Source of the DNA: Catonia carolina
Taxonomy: Eukaryota; Arthropoda; Insecta; Hemiptera; Achilidae
Assembly: GCA_035578175.1 (NCBI GenBank)
Contig: JAQMRL010000008.1
Location: forward strand, 91,810,541-91,874,540
Direction of reading: 5' to 3'
DNA: 64,000 nt
Shown piece by piece: positions 1 to 12,200 of the stretch (the stretch's first letter is position 1; each line of letters begins with the position of its first letter). The position numbers and the translations under genes were made by a program. Below the pieces are notes generated by a model, which saw only the letters and a program-made list of their open reading frames with translations, did not search any database and had not been told where the DNA came from.

Positions 1-443
1 TTAAGGTTTGGGCTTTCATGTAGAAATAAAATTGTGTTGAAAAAAATTGTTTTACTTGTTTTTTTTTAAAAACGGTACTTTCTGAACACGCCTCGTATAT
101 GGTTTTATAAGAGGAGTCATAGACTTGCAGCTGCTGTAGATGGAAGAATGAAGGTTACTGAGATGCATATTTGTGGATGTACACAAGATTTTTTAGATTA
201 ATTATATTTTGAAAAACAAAGTAAGGGACAATTAATGATGGATTCGGATAAGTACAATTTAATGGAGCTTATTTTCTAATGTAAAGTGAAAATTTCGAGT
301 GAATCTACCCACAGAAGGAACTCATATTTTAGAAAGTTAAGGAAATGGTTCAACAAGACAACTACCAGTCTATTTTATGGAGCTGGTGAAAAGATTAAAA
401 TTACCGTTTGGACCACCATCTGGTATCAAATATGGATAGTAAA
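1..443. other. Unassigned left edge, UTP20 intron or beyond
   Basis: No exon or recognisable transposon protein is seen here. The first 110 bases contain T-rich runs and a segment reading toward 'aacacgcctcgta' that looks like the terminus of a DNA transposon cut by the window edge, but its partner end is not visible. The rest is AT-rich sequence without obvious repeats. Because UTP20 continues to the left, this stretch is probably intronic. Confidence 0.3.
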
Positions 444-453
444 TATCCAGGAC

Positions 454-1391
454 TAGTGAAGAGCATTCACTGTTTCAACCAGTCACCGTGATCACGGTGA
501 CAGTTATTTTGCGTTCACCGTTACTTTTAATAGTTACTAGTGATTTAGTAATATCTAGTATATTTTTCAGTTGTTATCATGAAATAATAATAATGTTTTC
601 AGTTGTTATTTCATTATAACAACTGAAGTTTTGATAAATTAAAAAAAGTGGGCTACATATATAACTAAAATGAAAATGTAGCCTAAAACTGATTAACACA
701 AGGTATCCTAAATTAGTAATAAAAATAACATTTTATAAAAAAAGAGAAAGTACAAAAAACAATTTACAACTGAAAAAAATTAACAACGACAATATAAATA
801 AAATAGCTAGGTAGAACACGCCGTACAATAAAAATAACACTGTAATGTAATTAATTAAGTTACCGCAATCAGAAATGGAAAGAAACTACCCTAGTTTTGG
901 TGAGTCTAGTAGATGAAAAACATAACAAGGGGAAGAGACCGAGAGAGAGAGAGAGAGAGAGACAGAGTGCATAAAAATTGAAGTAAAAGAGAATGGACGT
1001 GCTGGTTATCAAAGGAGAGCACTAAGCCCAGTGAACAGACCAACATATCTTACGTAGCTATTATGTCGTTTTGTCTATTAACTGTGAACAGTGAATGAAT
1101 TTTTTCACAAGTTTCTAAGTTAAAGCATTCGTTCTGTCTTAAAAGTGACAGTGAATGAGTAAGTAACTGATTTTTGTAAAAGTGATTGGGGGAACGAGAG
1201 GTCTGTTACTCTTCTATCTGTAGAATTACGGTCGCCATGTCATACTATCTTAAACAGTGAACAGAGAATGAGTAAGCGATCTTTGTAACAGTGATTGGGG
1301 AACGGTTACTCGCCTATCTGAATAGCTGTGGTCACCGTGAATTATAAGTAACCGTGACTCGTTTACAGTGACAGTTCTTTTGTCTCTTCTC
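454..1391. mobile_element. Candidate non-autonomous hAT-like element
   Basis: The segment is bracketed by an exact 10-base repeat, TATCCAGGAC, at 444-453 and 1392-1401, which looks like a target site duplication. The ends (TAGTGAAGAG on the left, GAGAAGAGAC when the right end is complemented) are only loosely similar. The interior has a perfect 16-base palindrome at 484-499, a GA microsatellite near 941-963 and two diverged direct copies of a roughly 130-bp unit around 1080-1340. No transposase coding is visible. The hAT assignment rests on the duplication size and terminal flavour and is tentative. Confidence 0.35.
941..963. repeat. (GA)n microsatellite
   Basis: An uninterrupted run of about eleven GA dinucleotides lies inside the hAT-like candidate. 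It is a simple repeat with no sign of function. Confidence 0.85.
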
Positions 1392-1697
1392 TATCCAGGA
1401 CCTGAGCCTAGTATCTTATTGTAGTGGGTACGCTAAATTGTTGAAAAATGTTTATGAAAACAGTATCGCCTGCAGGCCATCTGTAAGTCAACATACAAAC
1501 ACGGTTCTTGGTTTGTGTGAAAGATGTAACCTTTTTCTATAGAAATTTGTCCTTGTTATAAACGGTTGGATCTATTTTACATTGTAGCTAAACGGGGAAG
1601 GGAGCAGCGCATGAAAAACTACCGCCTGCAGTGTCCCCAAACAAGTCACCGTCATATCATTCTCCTTCAACCTGTAGAATTGTGACATATACGTAAG

Positions 1698-1962
1698 AGG
1701 TGTGACTATTAAATAATGAGACTGATGCTGTAAAAAATTTTATTTTTATTTTATACATAATCATTTATCGTCACCTTCAATATACACTCCTTCTCTATCC
1801 CTATAACGCTCCATGCGAATTTTCCATCGTTGGAAACAGTGCTAGAAGTCATCTTCTGTCAGCTCCTTCAGGACACGTGCCGCTTTCTCTTTTACAGCTT
1901 CCACAGACTCAAATCTTGTCAGTTTTAATGCAGATTTCACCTTAGGAAACAGGTAGAAGATA
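1698..1962 (-). mobile_element. Mariner 3' fragment, inverted copy
   Basis: This is the reverse complement of the 3' end of the mariner relic at 2107-2624: the same terminal bases (AGGTGTGACTATTAAATAA-type), the 3' untranslated region and the last part of the transposase reading frame. Homology stops near 1962. The two copies point their terminal inverted repeats outward, so together they look like one element with two 3' ends. It may be a rearranged mariner or a second nested insertion. Confidence 0.65.
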
Positions 1963-2106
1963 ATAACGTGTGATGAAACGTGGTTTTTTACTTATGATCT
2001 GGAAACGAAGCGCCAATCCATGTACTGGAAGCGCCGAACTTCACAGAGAGCCAAAAAAAGCTTGAATGAGCAAGTCAAAATTTAAAGCAATGATGATTGC
2101 TTTTTT

Positions 2107-2624
2107 TTTTTGATATCCATGGGATTGTGTACCTTCACTGGGTTCCTGAAGGTCGAATAATTATTCAATATTACCTTGAGGTACTTTCTAAACAACGTCG
2201 AAGAGTAAGGAAAAAACACCCCAAAATGTAGAAGGACAAATCATGGGTTCTCCACCAAGACAATGCGCCAGCTCATTCCGCGTTATCTGCCAAGAGGTTC
2301 CTAGCCAAGTACAGCATCTCAGTGTTAGTACATCCACCTTATTCACCAAATCTTGCACCATGTCACTTCTACCTGTTCCCTAAGGTAAAATCTGCATTAT
2401 AAGGGACAAGATTTGAGTCTGTAGAAGCTGTAAAAGAGAAAGCGGCACGTGTCCTGAAGGAGCTGTCAGAAGATGACTTCCAGCACTGTTTCCAACAATG
2501 GAAAATTCGCATGGAGCGTTGTCGGGATAGAGAAGGAGTGTATATTGAAGGTGACAATAAGTGATTATGTATAAAATTAAAATTAAATTTTTTACATCAG
2601 TCTCGTTATTTAATAGCCACACCT
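2107..2624 (+). pseudogene. Mariner transposase relic, C-terminal half
   Basis: Translation on the plus strand gives typical mariner-family transposase blocks: a DIHGI-like segment near 2113, then HQDNAPAHSA (second catalytic Asp) near 2260 and YSPNLAPCHF near 2340, where family members normally have the third Asp of the D,D34D triad. That Asp is replaced by Asn. An in-frame stop interrupts the frame at about 2401. The frame ends shortly before an inverted-repeat terminus ending about 2624. The N-terminal DNA-binding half is missing. The element is dead and pairs with the inverted fragment to its left. Confidence 0.75.
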
Positions 2625-2976
2625 TTTATGTCCAGATAAAATTATGGTTTACAAATGGTTTTTCACAAGTAATGTCTTAACTATATGAATGAGGGTGTGA
2701 CGGCATGAGAGAGAAATGTAATACGACCGCTGTGCTCTAGCAGCGGCACAGTCCGGAACTGCTGGAGCCATAAGGGTTAATACAATTTTTGATATTGTCA
2801 TCATAAGATGATAAAAGCGTACATTGAAATATTTAAACTGCAACTGATGACAAAAACATGATTATCCGAAAAGACCTACTGACTTTTTTACTCAGGTGAG
2901 AGTCATCTAGTGTTTATTTCGTGGTTTTTCTATATAGTATAAAAATGAATAAATACACAACTTCTTTCATACTTAC

Positions 2977-3252
2977 AGTATTGATGACATAGCTTGACTG
3001 TTCTTGAGTCAAAATTACTCGAGGTGATAACAGAATAACTGATACAATATCAGCTATGAGTAACTGTGAAGTTTCTACCTCATTCTTGAATAAATTAATT
3101 AAAAACTTCAACAATTTATCTGCGTTATCAAGCCATGAAGCATCTCGCCATTTTAAAGTTCTATGTATAATTTGCAAAATAAAACATAAGCCTTTCATAT
3201 ATTTTTCTTCTTGACTTTCCTTCCAATTATTTATAAATTCCTCTGCTACATT
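2977..3252 (-). CDS. UTP20: UTP20 exon 5
   Basis: The acceptor TTTCAG precedes NVAEEFINNWKES. The 92 residues form amphipathic helices of the HEAT-repeat kind, with weaker family similarity than exons 1-4, and end at ACT|GTAAGT in phase 0. It is placed in UTP20 by strand, order, phase continuity and helical character. The next exon is beyond the left edge. Confidence 0.82.
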
Positions 3253-6200
3253 CTGAAACAAAGCGTTAAAAATTTAAAACACTTCAACCATCATCTTTAT
3301 CATAAATGACATGGATTAGATCTCCTGACCTGCTACAACTTTGAACTAAGTATATAAGTTGGGATATCCATATTTTCCGTGTTCGTTCAATACCAATTTG
3401 TCGTCGGTCTGTAGGTAAAGTTTATATGAGTGTTCAATCATCTGGTATCTGCAACAAATAACCATACCACTCTTGCCGGTATTTTTGATAGTTGATTATC
3501 TACCCCGGCACTTAAAGTTCATGCCTAATATCTTACATTTTTTTATTGTCCAGCAATCAATAACAAGCTAAAGGTCTCATCTCAGCAGCCTCTATTCTTG
3601 ACATCTGCTGAGCAGTTAGGGTCCAACAATCTGAACTATACAGGGTCGACTAGGAGGAAAGAAAACATTAGAATTTGTTTGCTATTGAATTTATTTACAT
3701 CAATTTTCTCAGAATTAAATTCTCTACAATTGTTGTTCATGGATTTTATGCATTTGTTAGCCATTTAATGGAATTATAGCTCCTCAAATGTAAAAAACGT
3801 GTTTTTTGACAGTAAATTTTTGTGTTTTAAGCAAGTTATTTTACAAACTAAGGGACTTACAGTTCTGGGACCTAGTTTAATCAATTTTTCAAGTCAAAAT
3901 TCATATGAAACGATCAAATGTTTGTCTTAATTACCGTTCTAATTGGTTCAATCCGGTTTCATTTAATCCTTGGAGAGGAAATCTAGGCGAAATCTTTCGC
4001 TACACTTATCTCGCTAACGAAGCATTTCTAGACATATGTTTATATGAATATTTTGTCTTGTTTTTAGGTCTACAATCACCTGTTAAAATGTTTTCTTTCC
4101 TCCCGGTCCACCCTGTATATTTAAAGTGACAAAATTTAGGTGTGATAAAACTTCCAAATTATCTCCTTCCACACTTTCCCGACCAGTTCCACTCAAAGTG
4201 GATATAATACCACCTTGCTAATCTCAAGCCCAGGACCTTATCTTTTTTTTTTTTTTTTTTTTTTTTTTGCTACTTGCATCCTGGAGACTCCAAAGGGAGT
4301 ATAGGACATGTCAAGATAAAATTGATGAACTGAAAGTTGATCACCAATGTGATAAATTTATTACTTACCGCCAAAGTTTGTTTTTGCTACTGCTTACTTC
4401 AGTAGGCTTGTCATGAACCCTATTGAATTAAATATCACACACAATAAATAATAAAAATAAATCAAACACAATGATAAATTCATCACTTACCAATAATTTC
4501 CCCCTACCACTGCTTAACTCAGCAGGCTTGTCATGAACCCCTTTGTATCAAATTGTACACAATATTTGTTTAATTAAAGTTAAATACCAAAACTATTTAG
4601 AAAGGAATTCGTGCACACTGTAAAATGTTTCATCAATCAAATATTGTTTTAGCTTTTTTTTAAAATGACTTAAATTGTCACAACTTTTTAAACCTTGAGG
4701 CAATTTATTGATGTATTTTCTACCTGCATAAGTTGGTTTTTGTTCAAACAATTAAGTGTTGTGATTAGCAACATAATAATCGATTCTGTTTCTTGTGTAG
4801 TGGTTGTGAACATCTAAATTCTGTAAAAACGTATTTTTCTTTACGTACATTATCACTTCAAAAATGTACAAAGAAGGAACCGTGAGCAATTGCAGCTCTT
4901 TAAATAGTGATCTGCATGAGGTAAGGTGGTTGACTCCCATCATACACCTAATAGCTTTTTTCTGTATTTTAAAAACTCTTTCCATGTTACCCTGTGATGA
5001 ATTACCCCATACTAATATGGCATACCTGATATGAGATAAAATTAAACCATGATAAGCTGCTATAAGCAATTTTTTATCATTTAATCTGGCAATTTGTTTT
5101 AATGCAAATACCCCAGATGATATTTTACTACAAATTTGATCGGTGTAATAATCCCACGATAGGGTCCTATCTAGTGACACTCCTAGAAACTTCACTGTTT
5201 GCACATGATCTAGGATATTATTTTGTATCAAGACATCCACTTCTCTGTTTTCCCTTACATTGTGTTTGTTTTTGAACTGTAAGAACTGACACTTTTTCCC
5301 ATTAACTGTTAACATTAATTCATTCAGAAATTGGACTACAGATTCTACGCTAATCTGTGTGTTCACTTCGAGACTATCTACCAGTAAACTTTTGTTTATG
5401 ATTGAAGTATCACCAGCAAACAATAAAGCTTTACTGTTGGGTAAGATATCTGGTAATCTATTTATATACAACAAAAACAAAATGGGACCTAAAATTGAAC
5501 CCTGTGGAACACCAGCTTTGACATCAAGCTTTTCAGACAAAATTTTTGTAAGTTTCCCCTTAACTACTCTAGTTATTTCTACGCACTGTACTCTACCTAC
5601 CAGATAAGACTGAAACCATTTAAGTTCTACGTCCCTAATACCTAATGACTCTAACATTTTCAACAAAACTTCATGATCAACACAGTCGAAAGCTTTACTG
5701 AGATCTAAAAACACAGCTAAGGCTTTCTCTCCTGCATCCAATATATCAACTATCTGCTCAAAAAGTGAGACAATAGCAGTTTTGGTTGACTTACCCTTTT
5801 GGAAACCACGCTGATCTTTTAGATGATAAGGTTTTCAGTCAAAAAATTGATTAACCTAATGAACACTACCTTTTCAAAAATTTTGCTAATAGTGTTTAAT
5901 ATACTTATGGGCCTATAATTTTCAACTACTTGGGTATTGCCATTCTTAAACACAGGCAATATTTTACCTTCCTTCAGTTGCTTTGGAAATACACCTCTTT
6001 CCAGGGAGAAGTTAATTAGATGAAGGAGAGGTGTTAATAAAAACTTTTTACATTTTTTAACAATACTTGAGATCCCATCTAAACCTACCGTTTTCTTACT
6101 TTTTAAGCTATCGATAACTGATTCTAGTTCCTCATATGAAACTGAGCTAAATACAAAATTATCTACAACTCTATCCCCCCTAACTTCATAATATCCCTCA

Positions 6201-9200
6201 GTTTCCGTAATCTGCTGTTTAAGCTTTGAAGCTACTTCCTGATAATACTTATTAAAATAATTACTAATTTCTGATCCATTCTCTATAACTTCATTATTAC
6301 TATTAACAATTTTTGGTATATCTGTGTATCCCCTATTACTAACTACATTCAGATTCCTATTTATTGTTTCCTATATTGCTGAGTTCAAATTAGTTGATTT
6401 ACGAAGGACTTCAGCAGTTTTTTTGCATTTAGCACTCTGAACTTTTTTAGCATAATATTTTTTAATTTGTTTGTATCTTTGCTCATTCAATTCATTTTTC
6501 TCTGATTTGAACTCAGAGTAGACATCTCTGACTTCAGATTTCAGTTTTAAAATATCCCCTGTAATCCATTGGTCTATTTCACTAATTCTCTTTGCTAAAT
6601 TTTGCCCTTTTGCTAATTATGCCCTTTTTACTGGACAACTACTATTATAGTGAAATTTTAAAGTTTCAATAAAATAATGATATTTTTGATTAATTTCGGA
6701 AGCATTGATAACAGTCTTCCAATCTTCTTTGGATAAACTGTGCAATAAACAATTTATATTACCCTTGTCCTCTTGCCTAATTTCTTTATTAACTTTTTGA
6801 TTCAGGGCCTGACCACCTAAATGCTGAATTTTTATTACTTGGTACCCGTGATCAGACAATTCTGAACCCCCTAACCTAACCTAACAACTAACAATATTTG
6901 TTAGAATGTTATCTATTATCGTTTGAGAATGGCTAGTAATCCTTGTATAATCACTAACTTTTATATCCAGATTGTTCATGTTCATGATATCCCTGAACTC
7001 TTCGGACATTTTACTCTGAATAGCAAGATTTACATTATAATCACCCATAACAACAACTCTTAAGTACCGTTCAGTCAAACTCTCCAGCAATGCACTGAAC
7101 AATTTACAGAACTGGTCCCAATCACCATTTGGAGACCTATAAACACAAACGACAGCCATCCTTTCCTATACCCCCAACCTAACTTCTAATCCTACTACTT
7201 CCATATTCATTTCCTGAGAAAACCTGTCTACAAAAGGTAAGTTACGTGTATGTATGTTCCTACTAATATTAGTCAGTATACAGACTCCTCCACTTTTATG
7301 AAATTTCCTGCAGTAAGAAGCATTAATAGAAAACCCCAGAAAGCTAATCATAGGAATCTCATTACTTTTTAACCCATGTTCGGTGAATAATACCATATCT
7401 GGGTTCTCAGACCTTAAAAATATTTCAACTCTATCTATTTTATTACTTAAATATTGAATATTTTGGTGCAAAATAGAGAAGTGAGATGTATTCCTAACCT
7501 GAACTTGATTGATGAAATCATTTTGTGCACCTACCCGTTTATTTTCTATAATTTCTGCATCTGTTGGTAGTGGATGCACTAACCTATCATCCGGATTTAA
7601 ACCTAACCTGTCATTACCTATTTGTAGCACCTGTGATTGCTTATGTGAGGTTGGGTTGTCCTAACATAACCTACCCTTCTTTTTCTTAACTTTAGCCATT
7701 TCATTAAAAAACTTTCAGCCATTTCATTTCTACCTTTTTTAGCCATTTCATTAAAAAAGTATCCTTAGATTTTAATTTATCTGGGAGTTTACATGTAAAG
7801 AGGGTAGCTAATCTATCACACAGTATGTTTTTGCCAGTTAAATTTAAATGTAACCCATGTTTAGTATAGTTATCACGATTTAACCTTTCATTGATAAAGT
7901 TGATTTTTACCCTTTCAATTGTTTTATGTTTTAGGCTGTTAATTCTTTTATGCATTTCACGGTTTGTTTTACTTATAACTTTGTTTACTTCTGGCTTGTC
8001 ATACCGAAAGGGAATAGCGTTTATTATTAAATTAGTTTTATTACTTAGTGGAACCAATTCTTCGAATGTTTTTAAGATTTGAGGAGTGTTTTTAAGTTGT
8101 TTTGATTCTATGTCATTGGTTCCTCCAAGAATTATTAAATGGTCATTTATACTTAAGGTTTTTACATCGTCTTTAGATAACTTAACAACTTCTTTTAGAG
8201 GAGCATTCGGCTTAAACACTACTTTTACTTCAAATTCAGAATTTAGTTTTTTATCTAACAATTCCCAACATTCACGGCCATGACTATCCGCCAATACTAG
8301 GACTTTGTTTTTCTTATTATTATTATTACTTTTGGTAGACGGTTTAGTCCCTACAGCTTCACTATATAAAAGTTTCTTAGGACCGTTTTTATTTGTAATT
8401 TTAGTATCATTTTTAGTGCCGTTTATTTTTTTACTATATTTATTGTCTTACATTAAGTGGGGAAGTGTGTAGTTCACCCAAATGAAATTTTATAGCCCAA
8501 TGGCTGCACCATCCATAACATACGGAGCAAAACATGGGTATCACTAAATAGGAACAAATCTCATATCCCGAGTACTGAAATGAGATTTTTGCCCAGAGTC
8601 AAATGTTGTAATTGGTTAGAGTATATTACGAAACTATAAGCGCTGAGTTAAATAATCAGTCACTGTGTGAAACATTAAGAATATTTTAAGAGAAACTGTA
8701 GTCCAGTCAACCTGTGTCGTGAAATACCCGATAGAGCAAAAAAATAGTATAAAGCTAATTTTTTTCCCATCGATTACTATAGTTTAGATAAGTGTACTAC
8801 CAAAAGTCCCCACCCCTACCCCCTTGCTTCCCCCCCAAAGTTACAAATTGCAAGGTTTCATAAAACTTTGGGGGTCGCTGGGGGGGGGGGGAACAAGGGG
8901 GTAGGGGTGGGGACTTTTGGCAGTACACTTATCTAAACTATAGTAATCGATGGGAAAAAAGTTAGCTTTATACTATTTTTTTCCTCTAAAAAACACAGGT
9001 TGAGTGGATTACTGGTCTAACCATCTACTTTGCATCCTAGGACACAGAGTTCCTCTATGAGCATGAAAATATAAATCTAAAGGAAAGTGAGGCCTGAAAA
9101 GACCTAAAAATATATGGATGCCAGAACAGGCCACTGAGCTCAATCCTTGGCAGATGATGAAGGATTGAGTCCATCTGACTCAAAGTGTAGCATTCATTAA

Positions 9201-12200
9201 CAATATTACTATTACAATATTTACTTATTAATAATAATAATAATACTTTTAACTTGTCAGAGTGGACAAGTAAAACATGACCAACAGTTTCCAGGGATGG
9301 AAATTCACAAAATCCAAAGAAGGTGGAAGATGTTACATAATAAAGGCTTAAACAAAATTTTTAAATGTTTGGAGGCAGTGAGGTAGCAACGATATAATTT
9401 GTGCAACGTTCATAACATGGCTGAGGGACTTATTTTCTAATCGGAAAGCTTCAAACTAGTATCTGTAAGACAAGCAAAACGGCATTTAAACAAAAATATT
9501 CTATACACTATTTTTTCTTAACAAAACATTTTCCATATGTTCATAAACTATTTGTTATTAACTCGTCATTACTTTAAAATATTAACTGAATCAGGCAAGT
9601 CAGCAGGAAAAAGTTCTTAAAATAGATAACTTACCCGAACAACATTCCAATAAAGTCCAGATTGCTTTACAAAAATTGTACTTGTTATATTATCAACCAT
9701 ATTACCCAATAATTGAAACAAAATATTTCTTGGTAGTTTTTCATCTGATAAACATTGGAATAAGAACAACAGAAGTGGTTCAGCACAACTATGAAAGTTA
9801 TTAGAGATGCCACAAATCGTTGCGAATAATAGTCGTCCATAACCAGAAACGCCCTGCAACACAAAAAAAAATTACAAATAATAGATTTTAGAAACAAATC
9901 CCTTTCATGAGACAATGCATTTCATGGCTGGTGGGAATTTTTAAAAAGCGTTTGACTTATGGCAAAAACCATTAGTGATTTCTGTATCTACTCTTTAAGT
10001 GAAATCGAATAACACTATTTTTGTTTCCAAATTTTGACTTGGATTTTTTGACTTCTGGTCGGAACCGGAACGTCAAACCCAATTTAGGCCCACTCACTTT
10101 TTGCATAGATTATGAATCCAAAAGCCGTTTGTTGCTATCTCTAGCAGTTTCTTGACATCTGGATGTGACGCACGGAGGGAAAAAACAAAATGACAGATGA
10201 TAATTTTAAAAATTGCTACAAACAATGTCATGTAATATTATACTGCTTCAATAATATGTTGAACCTTACACAAACAAATGTAATGTCCACGAAATAGATC
10301 ATTCTTGACAATAGGGCTACACAAATGTTTAACAGCTGATTTTTGGAGATGAAGGTTCCTGGTTCAAATCCTAGTAAAGGTAGTTACTTTTTTTACAGAT
10401 TTGAATGTTAGACAGTGGTTACCGGTGTATTTTAATGGTTGGGGTTCAATTAACCATACCCTCTCAGGAATGGTCGGTCTGAGTCTGTACAAGACTACAC
10501 CTCATTTACATGTCATACACTTCATCCTCATCTCATTGGGTCATGGGGTTGCTTACTGTTCTGAACTGAACAGATTGCAACGTACACATATTAGGAATTT
10601 TTTTTAAAAAAAGAAAAAAAAATATATCAACCTTTGGTTATGTAGTAATTCAACAAGATTACAACATAGAGCAACTCTTGAAAATGGATACATGATATCT
10701 GAAAGGACCTATTGCCTTTTTTTTAATCAGGTGAGTCGTCTATTCTGAATTTGGTTTTTTTTAAATGTTTAACAAAAATACACTAAATATTTCATATTTT
10801 AGGTACGTAAAGGTTAAAAAATTAATAAAACTATAAATAATAAACTAGCCCTAAAACAGGCAGGTGGAATGTTAAATTATTTCCACTTGATCTGCTAGTT
10901 CCTGGGCTACAAAAAACAAGTGTTTCTTATCACATGACCAGCTAATTATACGACTAAAGCATTTAAGAATAGAAGAGGTAGAGGTGTAAAAGACACTAGT
11001 CAAGAGTTATCTTCTCTGAGATTAATGAATTTCATTATAAAACTCATTTCCCTAAAAGTTAAGAATGTGCTGCACAGGCAAATATTATTTAAATTTTTTG
11101 ATATATTTGTAATCAACTCATTTCTGTAAAAGGCTAGAATGTGCTGCACAGGTAAATGTTATTAAAATTTTTTGATACATTCATAATTAACTCATGTCCC
11201 TAAAAGACAAGAATGTGCTGTACAGGCAAATGTTATTTAAATTTTTGATACATTCGAAATTAACTCGCTGCCCTAAACGGCTAGAATGTTCTGCGAGGGC
11301 AAATTAATGTTGTTTCCCAAATAATCTAAATCAATAAGTTTTATACTATTAAGGAAATCGAGTAAAAATCCTAAATTAAAAAACATTTCATAACCAATTC
11401 AGTAGTCTAAATTGTCAACTTGTTTACAGATAATACAAGATTTTTTTTTAAATCCTGAAACCGTACAGGATTTTATCGGACTAAAAAATTTACATTATTC
11501 TAAAACACGTACATCAGACAATAAAAAAATTCATGACAATATCGAAGTGATACAATCCAATGAAGAACTATACTTACATCTTTTGTTTTAGAAAGAGGTC
11601 CCAAAATCAGCTTCAAAAGATTTCTTTTATCTTTTACTTTACGAGCAATGAAAGCGAATGAATCAGCTGCAAAGTTGTTGATATACTGTGGTTGAGATGC
11701 ACTTAATAATGGTACAAGGCTATCAAAAACAGTAGATAAATCTTTTAAAATATAACGCCACAATAATTTAAAAAGATATGCGAGACATGTGAATACCCAC
11801 TCCAATTGATCTGCATCTTTAGTGGCGAGAAGTTTAATTAATTTTATATGAAATTGTGGATAATATACATAAAAATCTCGAGTCAAATCTTGTGCTAAAG
11901 CAACCACCAACCTAAAAAAACAAACAAAAAATTTAAATTTGCATAATAATTATTAGAGTTCAGAGAGAACTTATATTATGTTAACCCTTCGACTACGGGT
12001 GAAGCGTGTATGCTTCAATTGGACTTTCCAGGCTTCAGACAGCCGTAGCATGTATATTTATACAGCTGTTAGTGCATATGATAACTCAAATTACACACCT
12101 TAAAATGTAGTTTTATTTGATATAAAATATTATTGGATTTCTACTGGTTATTACAGTTAAGGGCCAAGAGATGTCTGGCAAACTTAACACCTGCCTTTCA

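Larger units (their letters stand above)
4230..8440 (-). mobile_element. Near full-length LINE with SGNH-esterase ORF1
   Basis: A non-LTR retrotransposon runs right to left and ends in a poly(A) tail (T run at 4230-4268). From 5' to 3' on the minus strand it carries an ORF1 with an SGNH/GDSL-esterase domain (about 8420-7704), an apurinic-type endonuclease (about 7630-6617) and a reverse transcriptase (down to 4752), then a roughly 480-bp 3' region. An SGNH ORF1 plus an apurinic-type endonuclease is known from CR1/L2-related clades. A 5'-truncated sibling lies at 21588-22297. Several stops and frameshifts make this copy inactive. The 5' limit is approximate. Confidence 0.85.

Noticed and set aside
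2770..2780. AAGGGTTAA, a possible right end of a piggyBac-like element.
   Set aside because: No partner left end was found upstream within the window; short TTAA contexts are common in AT-rich DNA.
11981..12060. TTAACCCTTCGACTACGGG, a possible piggyBac-like left end in UTP20 intron 2.
   Set aside because: No matching right end with AGGG-TTAA was found at a sensible distance before the Tc1/mariner-type element, so the motif alone is not enough.
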